This document shows positions 42,673-50,000 of a DNA stretch of 54,689 nucleotides, in pieces (position 1 is the first letter of the stretch; every line of letters begins with the position of its first letter). The position numbers and the translations under genes were made by a program. The stretch lies in NCBI GenBank assembly GCA_003695705.1, contig RFHU01000174.1:1-54689 (forward strand), in the 5' to 3' direction. The notes under the pieces are model-generated. The model did not search any database. It was not told the DNA's origin and saw only the letters and a program-made list of their open reading frames with translations. This stretch comes from Planctomycetota bacterium (GTDB lineage Bacteria; Planctomycetota; J058).

Positions 42673-44247
42673 ATGGACCGCGACCTCGCCGCCCTCCAGG
42701 AGGTCCGCGATCGGCTGCGCGCCGCCCGCGACGCTCGCCTCCGCATGGAGACCGCCAGCCAGGAGGACGCCGACCGCTGGGCCAAGGCCGTGGCCGAGGC
42801 CGGTCGCAAGGCCGCCGTGCAGCTCGCCCGCTTGGCCAACGAAGAGACGGGCATGGGCCACGTCACGGGAAAGACCCTCAAGAACATCTTCGCCACCGAG
42901 TTCACCTGGGAGAAGATCAAGGCCCTGAAGACGGCGGGAATCCTGCACCGAGACGAGGCCCGGGGAGTCGTGGAACTCGCCCACCCGGCCGGCGTGGTGG
43001 CCGCGGTGATCCCAACCACCAACCCCACCTCCACCGCGCTCTTCAAGATCATCATTGCGCTCAAGGCGCGCTGCCCCATCGTCGTCAGCCCGCACCCGGG
43101 CGCGCGCCGCTGCATCGCGGAATCGTGCCGGATCTCTGCCGAGGCCGCGCGCGCGGCCGGCGCCCCCGAAGGCGCCGTCGGCTGGCTGGAAAACCCCACC
43201 CTCGAGGCCACCCAGCACCTCATGAGCCACCGCTGGACCTCCTTGGTCCTCGCCACCGGCGGGCCGGGGCTGGTGAAGGCCGCCTACTCCTCGGGGAAGC
43301 CCGCCATTGGCGTCGGAGCAGGCAACACTCCTTCGTACGTGCACTCCAGCGCCGACGTGCGCGCCGCCGTGCGGGCGATCACCTTGGGGCAGGTCTTCGA
43401 CAACGGAACCATCTGCTCGTCCGAGCAGTCGGTCGTCGTCGAACGCGCGCAGGCCCGCGAGGTCCTCGACGAGTTCCGCCGTCGGGGAGCGCACGTTTGC
43501 ACCCCCGAAGAGGTCAAGGCCCTCGAGCCCGTCGTGAACAAGCGCGGGCACATGAACCCCAAGATCGTGGGGCGCTTCCCGCGCGTCATCGCGGAAATGG
43601 CCGGATTCCGGGTCCCCGAGAACACCACGGTCCTCATCTGCCCCTACGAGAAGGTGGGCGAGGACGCCCCCCTCTCCATCGAGAAGCTCTGCCCGCTGCT
43701 CACCTTCTACCAGGTCGACGGCTTCGAGCAGGCGGTGGAACGCTGCCGAGAAGTGCTCTTCTTCGGCGGGCTCGGCCACTCGGCGGCCATCCACGCCCGC
43801 GACCCTCGCGCGGTCGAAGAGTTCGGCCTGCGCATGCCCGCCTGCCGGATCAACGTGAACTCCCCCTCCACGCAGGGCTCGATCGGCTACACGACCAACC
43901 TCGACCCCTCCATGACCCTGGGCTGCGGAACCCCCGGCGGCAACATCTTCTCCGACAACATCGGTCCCCTGCACCTGATCAACGTCAAGCGGATCGCCTA
44001 CGTCAACGAAGCCATGCTCGCCGAGGACGAACGCCTCGAACACGAGCTGCGCCGCGAGTTCGGCGAGAGCGGCCTCCCCTGGGGTGGCGGACCCCCCCAC
44101 CCCGGGCCGCGCTACACCCCCAGCGCGGCGGCCTTCCGCGGACGAAGCGAGCGGCAGCCAGCCCCGGTAGCGTCGGGGGCGCGCTTCGGCGCGAGCCCCC
44201 TCACCCCAGCGGACATCGAAGCCATCATCTCGCGCCACGCGCGCTGA
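42673..44247 (+). CDS. CoA-acylating-type aldehyde dehydrogenase, BMC-associated
   Basis: This 524-residue enzyme oxidises an aldehyde to acyl-CoA inside the microcompartment. It belongs to the PduP/EutE-type aldehyde dehydrogenases: PAGVVAAVIPTTNPTSTALFK (near 105-125), ATGGPGLVKAAYSSGKPAIG, GVGAGNTPSYV and the catalytic Cys248 in FDNGTICSSEQSVV. The C-terminus carries a disordered Pro/Arg/Ser linker (about 470-505), then an amphipathic helix LTPADIEAIISRHAR. This is typical of encapsulation peptides that bind shell proteins. The N-terminal helix is not PduP-like. It lies between two BMC-H genes. The aldehyde substrate is unknown because no signature enzyme is nearby. Confidence 0.95.
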   Translation: MDRDLAALQEVRDRLRAARDARLRMETASQEDADRWAKAVAEAGRKAAVQLARLANEETGMGHVTGKTLKNIFATEFTWEKIKALKTAGILHRDEARGVVELAHPAGVVAAVIPTTNPTSTALFKIIIALKARCPIVVSPHPGARRCIAESCRISAEAARAAGAPEGAVGWLENPTLEATQHLMSHRWTSLVLATGGPGLVKAAYSSGKPAIGVGAGNTPSYVHSSADVRAAVRAITLGQVFDNGTICSSEQSVVVERAQAREVLDEFRRRGAHVCTPEEVKALEPVVNKRGHMNPKIVGRFPRVIAEMAGFRVPENTTVLICPYEKVGEDAPLSIEKLCPLLTFYQVDGFEQAVERCREVLFFGGLGHSAAIHARDPRAVEEFGLRMPACRINVNSPSTQGSIGYTTNLDPSMTLGCGTPGGNIFSDNIGPLHLINVKRIAYVNEAMLAEDERLEHELRREFGESGLPWGGGPPHPGPRYTPSAAAFRGRSERQPAPVASGARFGASPLTPADIEAIISRHAR

Positions 44248-44265
44248 ACGTAGAGAAGAGGAAAC

Positions 44266-44559
<294 letters not shown>

Positions 44560-44572
44560 CGACCCGTCGAGG

Positions 44573-44634
44573 GAGCCGGCGCAGCCGCTCGCTGACCCGG
44601 ACCTCCCCCCGTCGGCTGCGAAGGCTGCCGGCTC
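44573..44634 (+). repeat. Long imperfect inverted repeat between shell genes
   Basis: Arms GAGCCG-GC-GCAGCC (44573-44586) and GGCTGCCGGCTC (44623-44634) can pair over 12 base pairs with a two-base bulge and a loop of 36 bases. It lies 14 bases after the BMC-H stop and about 140 before the BMC-T start. It may stabilise or terminate part of the transcript. Confidence 0.5.
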
Positions 44635-44775
44635 GTCGCGCGGCCGGGCGGCGACCCTCCGCTCCGACCCGGCGCGGCCCGTCCTCGGCGGCGGTCGACT
44701 CCCTCGGCGCATCCTGACCCCCCACCGCAGCGCGCCCCCGCTCGGTCGCGCGGCACCGCAACCCAGGAGAGGCAC

Positions 44776-45396
44776 GTGGCCGAACTCCGCACGTACTCCT
44801 TCCTCGACATTCTCCAGCCCCAGTACGCCGCCTTCGTCGCTACGACCGGCAAAGGGTACCTGCCGGTCGAGCGGCAGGCGGCGCTCTACGTCGAGGTCGC
44901 CCCGGGGATCGAGATCAACCGCCTCACCGACGTCGCGCTGAAGAAGACCGGCGTGCAGCCGGCCATTCAGGTCGTCGAGCGCGCCTACGGACTCCTCGAG
45001 GTCCACTCCTTCGACCAGGGCGAGGTCCGCGAGGCCGGACGCGCAATCCTCGAGCACATGGGCCTCTCCGAGCAGGACCGCCTCAAGCCCAAGGTCATGA
45101 CCTCGCAAATGATCACGGCGGTCAGCCCCTACCACGCGACCCTCGTCAACCGGAACCGCTCGGGCTCCATGCTCCTCGGCGGCCAGACCCTCTACATCCT
45201 CGAGGTCCATCCCGCGGGCTACGCGGCCCTGGCCGCCAACGAAGCCGAGAAGGCGAGCCCCATCACCATCGTCGAAGTCCGACCCTTCGGCGCCTTCGGC
45301 CGCGTGTGGCTCGGCGGCACCGAGTCGCACATCACCGAGGCGTCCAAGGCCGCCATCGCCGCGCTCGAGTCCATCGACGGCCGGCCCAACCCCTGA
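44776..45396 (+). CDS. BMC-T (tandem BMC-domain) shell protein
   Basis: This 206-residue protein has two BMC-like units. Unit one (about 35-96) has [21 protein letters not shown], then [20 protein letters not shown]. Unit two (about 136-200) has [21 protein letters not shown], then [20 protein letters not shown]. Tandem-domain proteins form trimers that act as gated pores in shells. The sequence is far from PduB and EutL, so it may be a divergent class. An N-terminal 34-residue extension precedes the first unit. The GTG has AGGAGAGG six bases upstream, giving independent translation. It follows an inverted repeat. Confidence 0.8.
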   Translation: MAELRTYSFLDILQPQYAAFVATTGKGYLPVERQAALYVEVAPGIEINRLTDVALKKTGVQPAIQVVERAYGLLEVHSFDQGEVREAGRAILEHMGLSEQDRLKPKVMTSQMITAVSPYHATLVNRNRSGSMLLGGQTLYILEVHPAGYAALAANEAEKASPITIVEVRPFGAFGRVWLGGTESHITEASKAAIAALESIDGRPNP

Positions 45397-45486
45397 ACGA
45401 ATCGGCGCGCAGCCGCCGGGAGCCGCCTTGCGCGTCACGAGAACGCAAAGGCTGCGCGCGGGCCTGGAATCGACCCTTCGCAAGCG

Positions 45487-45492
45487 TATCCT
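45487..45492 (+). promoter_or_regulatory. Candidate -10 box (TATCCT)
   Basis: TATCCT lies seven bases before the ATG at 45500, close to the leaderless spacing. The gene has no Shine-Dalgarno sequence. Confidence 0.35.
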
Positions 45493-45499
45493 GCGGCTC

Positions 45500-45748
45500 A
45501 TGAAGACCTTCAGCACCTACCGCACCGCCGAACTCAAGGCCGTCTACCGCGTACTCCACGGGCAACTGCGCGCGCACCTCGAACTCCTCGACTCCGACCT
45601 GCTCAGCGACCTGCAGACCTACCTGCAGGAATTGGCCCGCACCGAAGGAGTAGACGTCAGCGACCACGCGGCCTGGGAGGACTGGTTGGCCGGCGGAGGC
45701 GCCTCCGCACCCAAGCCCCTCGCCCTCGCAGGCGGCGCGCTGAACTGA
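45500..45748 (+). CDS. Small helical protein downstream of BMC-T
   Basis: This 82-residue protein is mostly helical: RTAELKAVYRVLHGQLRAHL, LLSDLQTYLQELARTEGV, then HAAWEDWLAG and a Gly/Ala-rich tail. It is not an EutN/CcmL vertex protein. Codon bias is strong from the ATG at 45500 and weaker before it. A TTG at 45428 with GGGAG upstream is an alternative start. It ends seven bases before moeA. Association with the microcompartment is suggested only by position. Function unknown. Confidence 0.6.
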   Translation: MKTFSTYRTAELKAVYRVLHGQLRAHLELLDSDLLSDLQTYLQELARTEGVDVSDHAAWEDWLAGGGASAPKPLALAGGALN

Positions 45749-45755
45749 CCCGGCG

Positions 45756-47000
45756 ATGCTCGAGCCCGCCGCCGCGCTGAAGGAACTCGTCGGCGCCTTC
45801 GCACCGCTCGGCGCCGAGCGGGTGGAGTTGTCCGCAGCGCTGGGGCGCGTGCTGGCGGACCCCGTCCACGCCCGCGAGGACTCCCCGCCCTTCGACAACA
45901 GCGCCATGGACGGCTACGCGGTCCGGTCCGCCGAACTCGCGGGTGCGAGTCCCGAGACTCCCGTCCGCCTCCCGCTCCGCGGCGAGTCCCGCGCCGGCGG
46001 TCCCCCTCCGCCTCCGCTCCCGCCGGGCCACGCCCAGCGCATCTTCACCGGGGCGCCCCTCCCGGAGGGCGCCGACGCCGTCCTCATGCAGGAGGACTCC
46101 CGCCGGCCAGCCCCCGACGTCGTCGAAGCCCTCGCCAGCGTTCCTCCAGGTCGGCACGTGCGGCGCAGAGGGGAGGACGTCGCCCGAGGCGACCGCCTCT
46201 TGGCCGCGGGCGCCCTCGTGGGTCCGGGCGAGGTCGGCCTGCTTGCCGCCCAGCGCCAGGCGACGGTGTCGGTCCACCGCCGCCCCCAGGTGGCGCTGCT
46301 CTCGACCGGCGACGAACTGCGCGACCTCTCGGACCCCCCCGAGCCGGGCACCATCGTGAACTCCAATGCCTACGCCCTGGCCGCCCAGGTCCGCGTGGCC
46401 GGCGGGATCCCTTGGGTCCTCCCCACGGCGCCCGACGAGCCCACCGCCATCGAGGCCGCCGTCCGCGAGGGCCTGCGCGCCGACCTCCTCCTGACCCTGG
46501 GGGGCGTCTCCGTGGGCGAATACGACTTCGTGCGCGGCGCCCTCGCCGCCTGCGGCGTCCGCGAACGCTTCTGGAAGGTCGCGGTGAAGCCGGGCAAGCC
46601 CATCAGCTTCGGCCTGGCCGGAACCACCCCCGTGGTGGGTCTGCCGGGCAACCCCGTCAGCGCCATGGTGACCTTCGAAGTCTTCGTCCGCCCCGGGCTC
46701 CGCCGCCTGCAGGGCGACCCACGCCCCTACCGACCCCGCGTCGAAGTCGCCCTCGCCAGCGACCACCGGCGTCGCGCAGGGCGCCTCGAACTCGCGCGGG
46801 CGCGCCTGGAGGCAGGCGGCCATCCGCCCCGCGCGCACCTGCTCGCGCGTCAGGGCTCCGGCTCGCTGCCCTCGATGGTCGGAGTCGACGCCTTGGTCCT
46901 CCTCCCCCCCGAGCGGGAGGAATTCGTGGCCGGGGAACGCCTCCCCGCGCTGCTCCTCGAGGGGCGCTGCGACCGGCCGCCGTTCTCCGTCGGTCCCTGA
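45756..47000 (+). CDS. moeA: Molybdopterin molybdenumtransferase MoeA
   Basis: This 414-residue enzyme inserts molybdate into adenylylated molybdopterin, the last step of molybdenum cofactor synthesis. The N-terminal domains have FDNSAMDGYAVR, IFTGAPLPEGADAVLMQED and VRRRGEDVARGD. The MPT-binding domain has LLSTGDEL, GTIVNSNAYALAA, LTLGGVSVGEYDF, KVAVKPGKPISFG and VVGLPGNPVSAMVTFE. The C-terminal domain is shorter and more degenerate than usual. No other cofactor-biosynthesis gene or molybdoenzyme is in the window. It follows the small protein by seven bases, which puts it in the same apparent operon as the microcompartment genes; a link between the two is not established. Confidence 0.96.
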   Translation: MLEPAAALKELVGAFAPLGAERVELSAALGRVLADPVHAREDSPPFDNSAMDGYAVRSAELAGASPETPVRLPLRGESRAGGPPPPPLPPGHAQRIFTGAPLPEGADAVLMQEDSRRPAPDVVEALASVPPGRHVRRRGEDVARGDRLLAAGALVGPGEVGLLAAQRQATVSVHRRPQVALLSTGDELRDLSDPPEPGTIVNSNAYALAAQVRVAGGIPWVLPTAPDEPTAIEAAVREGLRADLLLTLGGVSVGEYDFVRGALAACGVRERFWKVAVKPGKPISFGLAGTTPVVGLPGNPVSAMVTFEVFVRPGLRRLQGDPRPYRPRVEVALASDHRRRAGRLELARARLEAGGHPPRAHLLARQGSGSLPSMVGVDALVLLPPEREEFVAGERLPALLLEGRCDRPPFSVGP

Positions 47001-47057
47001 AGAACCGCCGAGCCGTGCCCCCCGCAGCCCAGCCCGCCGACCCTCGGCGAAGTCGAC

Positions 47058-47237
47058 TCAGCAGACCGCCAGTCGCTGCAACTCGCGGCCGACCTCGCTC
47101 AGCTCCCCGCGGAGCGCCCTCAGGGCCACCTCGCGCATGGGGCGCTCGAATTCGGGCACCTCGCTGCGCTCCAGCTCGCGCAAGCGGCTCCGCAGCGCAC
47201 GGGCCGTTTCCAAGAGACGCTTCCTTCGCTCGGCCAT
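47058..47237 (-). CDS. Short basic helical protein
   Basis: This 59-residue protein is predicted as two amphipathic helices (RKRLLETARALRSRLRELER, VALRALRGELSEVGRELQRL) separated by a Glu/Pro turn, ending in Cys. GGAGGAGG lies six bases before the ATG at 47237, a strong ribosome-binding site that supports translation. It lies downstream of the HutH pair on the same strand, 150 bases after the hendecad protein. Function unknown. Confidence 0.6.
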   Translation of the reverse strand: MAERRKRLLETARALRSRLRELERSEVPEFERPMREVALRALRGELSEVGRELQRLAVC

Positions 47238-47387
47238 GACCGCCTCCTCCCCCCAATTCCCCTTGTCGGCACGAAGCCACCCCGACTGAAGCCCTAACGC
47301 CTCGTGTACTCGGGGCACCGACAAGCACGAGACGCGCCGTCCTCGTCCGGAGACCGAGGAGCCCATGACTTCAAGGGTTGGGGAAAA

Positions 47388-47843
47388 TCAGCGAGACTCG
47401 GCGGGCGAGCCGTTCCCTTCGCTGTCGCGGGAGGCGACAGGACCGTCGCCCTCCTCCGCAGCGCCTCCGGAGGCACCCCGGCGGAGGACCTCGAAGGCCT
47501 CCCGCCCGCCCCGCTCGAGCGCCTTCATGACCTCGGGCCCTTCGCGCTCGATGACCGCGAGGACTTCGGTGCCGTGCTGCGCGAGCAGGCTGAGGACCTC
47601 GGGACCGTGCCGCCGAACCGCGTCGATGGCTACCTGACCGTGGGCGCGCACCGCGTCGAGGGCTTCCGGACCGTGCCGGCGGACGAGTTGCACCGCCTGC
47701 TCGCCATGCTCCCGGGCCACCTCCAGGAGTTCTGGGCCGCGCTCGTGCGCGAGTTCCGCGAGCTCCTTGCCGGCCTCGACCAGTTCCTGGGCGGCGCGCG
47801 GTACCTCCTCGCGCAGGGAATCGATCAACTCGCGCAGCTTCAT
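47388..47843 (-). CDS. Hendecad (11-residue) repeat protein coupled to hutH
   Basis: This 151-residue protein has residues 1-121 divided exactly into eleven units of eleven residues, each of the type xHGPExLxxxR (for example RHGPEALDAVR, AHGQVAIDAVR, QHGTEVLAVIE). The pattern gives a long amphipathic helix with Gly/Pro at the start of each turn set, as in apolipoprotein-like or hendecad coiled-coil proteins. The tail (122-151) is disordered. Its ATG overlaps the hutH stop (ATGA), so it is co-translated. I infer membrane- or surface-binding, or a scaffold for HutH. No family is recognised. Confidence 0.8.
   Translation of the reverse strand: MKLRELIDSLREEVPRAAQELVEAGKELAELAHERGPELLEVAREHGEQAVQLVRRHGPEALDAVRAHGQVAIDAVRRHGPEVLSLLAQHGTEVLAVIEREGPEVMKALERGGREAFEVLRRGASGGAAEEGDGPVASRDSEGNGSPAESR
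47481..47843 (-). repeat. Eleven tandem 33-base coding units
   Basis: The repeat region encodes eleven consecutive 11-residue units with no indels. DNA identity between units is moderate, so the repeat is kept at protein level, not by recent duplication. Confidence 0.75.
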
Positions 47844-49882
47844 GCGGGACCTCCCAGAACGGGCGGGCGCTCGCGAAGGAGCTCGCGCACCCGCTGCACG
47901 TCACTGTACATGACCCGATCGTCGGAGTAGGGGCGCAAGCCCGCCGCCTCCAGGCGGCGGAGCACGCGCCGAGCGCCCTCTCCCGGCCTCAGGGGCAGAC
48001 GAAAGTTGAGCGCCTGGAACTCCGCGAGGAGTTCGATGGCCAACACCCAGAGGACGTTGTCGAGGACCTGCGCCGCTTGGCGGGCGGCGATGGTTCCCAT
48101 GCTCACGTGGTCCTCACTCCCCGCGCAGGTCGGGATCGAATCCACGGTGGCGGGATGCGCGAGCACTTTGTTCTCGGACACCAAGGCGGCGGCGGTGTAT
48201 TGCGGGATCATGAAGCCCGAATTCAACCCACTGGACTCCATGAGGAAGGCCGGCAGGCCGTTGCTCAAGCCCTCGTCGACGAGGTGCGCGATCCTGCGCT
48301 CGGCGATGTTCCCCACTTCGGCGATGGCCGCGGCCAGGTAGTCCATGACCATGCCGACGGGCTCGCCGTGGAAATTTCCGCCCCCGAGCACGCAGCGCGC
48401 GAGCCCCTCGGCGCGCTTGGGCTCGGCCAACCAGCGTGCGTAGTCCTCTTCGGTCATGGAGGCGAACCCTCCGGGGGGCTCGGGAGGGAACAGGAGCGGG
48501 TTGTCGGTGGCCGAGTTGATCTCCACCGCGAGCACCTCGGCGGCGTGCTGCAGCGCCCGGTGCGCGCAAGCCAACACCTGCGGTGCGCAGCGCAAGGAGT
48601 AGTCGTCCTGCACGGGCGGCGCCGAAGGGACCGCCCGCGCGAGGGCAGAGATCACCCGCACCACCGCCTCCCGCAGCAGCGGTGTGGCCGGGAAGGAGGG
48701 CTGGTCGACCAGCAGGAGGAGCCCGGTGGCCTCTCTGCGCACCGGGGCGAGGAGCTCCTCGTAGGCGCGGATCTGCTCGCGAGGAGGACGCCCGCGGAGC
48801 GCGAGCACAGCGGGCGGTGCGGGCGCGTCGTCGTCCGCGGGGATCAACTCGGCCAGAGCCTCCCGCAGGGCGTCCACGCGCGCCTCGGCCTCGTCGACGC
48901 GCCCGCACTCCTCCCCGGGAATCCCCTCGTGGATCGCGCGCAGGTGATCGCCCACCTCGGCGAGGGCGTGGCGCGCCTTGCGCAGGTAGCCCGGATTGAG
49001 GAGCACCTCGAGCACCTCGCTGCCGCGGGTGTGCTCGAGGATCCGCACCGCCACGGCCCTCTGGTGGGGCAGGTCGCGCACCCGATGCAGCTCCGGCTGG
49101 AACGCGTCGCGGACCCCCTGCTGCGCCTCGAGCCCGAGGGCGGTGCAAACCTCGGCCCACTCGAGCGCCCCCACGGCGTCGTGGACGAGGAGACAGCCCA
49201 CGGCGCTCATGAACTGCGTTCCGTTGTTGAGGGCCAACCCTTCCTTGGCGTGCAGGGTCACCGGCCGGAAGCGCGGCGCGTCGACGAGCGCGGCCTCTTC
49301 CCAGCGCACCGCGCCGCAGGGAACGAAGTCCTCGGCGCACGCTCCGCGGACGATTCCTTGGCTGGGGCGCTTGCCGCGCGGAAGCACCCGGCCGCCCGGA
49401 TCGCCCATGACGACCAGCGCCAGGTGGGACAGGGGCGCGAGGTCCCCCGAAGCCCCCACCGACCCCTGCTGGGGAACGTAGGGGTAGACGCCATCGTTGA
49501 GGAGGTCCACGAGCGCCTGCAGGGTCTCGGGGCGGATCCCCGAGTTGCCTCGGCAAAGGGTGTTGGCGCGAAGCAACAGCGCGGCGCGCACGACGTCTTC
49601 GTCGAACGGCGCACCGACTCCGCACGCGTGGCTGCGGATCAGGTTGATCTGCAGGCGCTCGAGCTCGTGGGGTGGGATCGAAACGTCTCGGAGCTTCCCG
49701 AAGCCCGTGGTCAGTCCGTAGACCTTCTCCCCCCGCGCGACGAGCAGGTCCACCATGCGCCGCGCGCGCCCAACGCGGCGCAGGGCCGCGGGCGCGACGC
49801 GCACGGGACGCCGCTCGCGCGCCACCGCTACCACGTGCTCGATGGTCAGGTCCTCGCCGGTGAGTTCGAGGGGGGCGCTCAT
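47840..49882 (-). CDS. hutH: Histidine ammonia-lyase with large insertions
   Basis: This 680-residue protein removes ammonia from histidine to give urocanate, the first step of histidine degradation. Hallmarks are Tyr55 in YGLTTGFGKL, the MIO-forming Ala144-Ser145-Gly146 in GSVGASGDLAPLSH, NNGTQFM (about 219-225), DDYSLRCAPQV (426-436), GGNFHGEP (501-508) and GSEDHVSMG (588-596). Usual enzymes have about 510 residues. The extra length is a helical insertion of about 130 (roughly 288-420) before the QDDYS segment and one of about 25 (470-497) before GGNFH. Start at 49882 is chosen to begin at the conserved N-terminus. No other hut gene is in the window; the hendecad protein is coupled downstream. 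A related phenylalanine or tyrosine lyase is less likely. Confidence 0.92.
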   Translation of the reverse strand: MSAPLELTGEDLTIEHVVAVARERRPVRVAPAALRRVGRARRMVDLLVARGEKVYGLTTGFGKLRDVSIPPHELERLQINLIRSHACGVGAPFDEDVVRAALLLRANTLCRGNSGIRPETLQALVDLLNDGVYPYVPQQGSVGASGDLAPLSHLALVVMGDPGGRVLPRGKRPSQGIVRGACAEDFVPCGAVRWEEAALVDAPRFRPVTLHAKEGLALNNGTQFMSAVGCLLVHDAVGALEWAEVCTALGLEAQQGVRDAFQPELHRVRDLPHQRAVAVRILEHTRGSEVLEVLLNPGYLRKARHALAEVGDHLRAIHEGIPGEECGRVDEAEARVDALREALAELIPADDDAPAPPAVLALRGRPPREQIRAYEELLAPVRREATGLLLLVDQPSFPATPLLREAVVRVISALARAVPSAPPVQDDYSLRCAPQVLACAHRALQHAAEVLAVEINSATDNPLLFPPEPPGGFASMTEEDYARWLAEPKRAEGLARCVLGGGNFHGEPVGMVMDYLAAAIAEVGNIAERRIAHLVDEGLSNGLPAFLMESSGLNSGFMIPQYTAAALVSENKVLAHPATVDSIPTCAGSEDHVSMGTIAARQAAQVLDNVLWVLAIELLAEFQALNFRLPLRPGEGARRVLRRLEAAGLRPYSDDRVMYSDVQRVRELLRERPPVLGGPA

Positions 49883-50000
49883 GGACTTCGCTCCGGTTCG
49901 TGACGGTAGCACGCTATCCGCTGCCCAGGCAACGGCTTAGGGCTCCGCCTGTCCGTTTTCGAGCACGCCGGCCTCCTTTGCTGGAGACGAAGGAGGTCTC

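Noticed and set aside
47840..49882. A complete histidine-utilisation operon
   Set aside because: No hutU, hutI, hutG or hutC homologue occurs nearby; only hutH is present.
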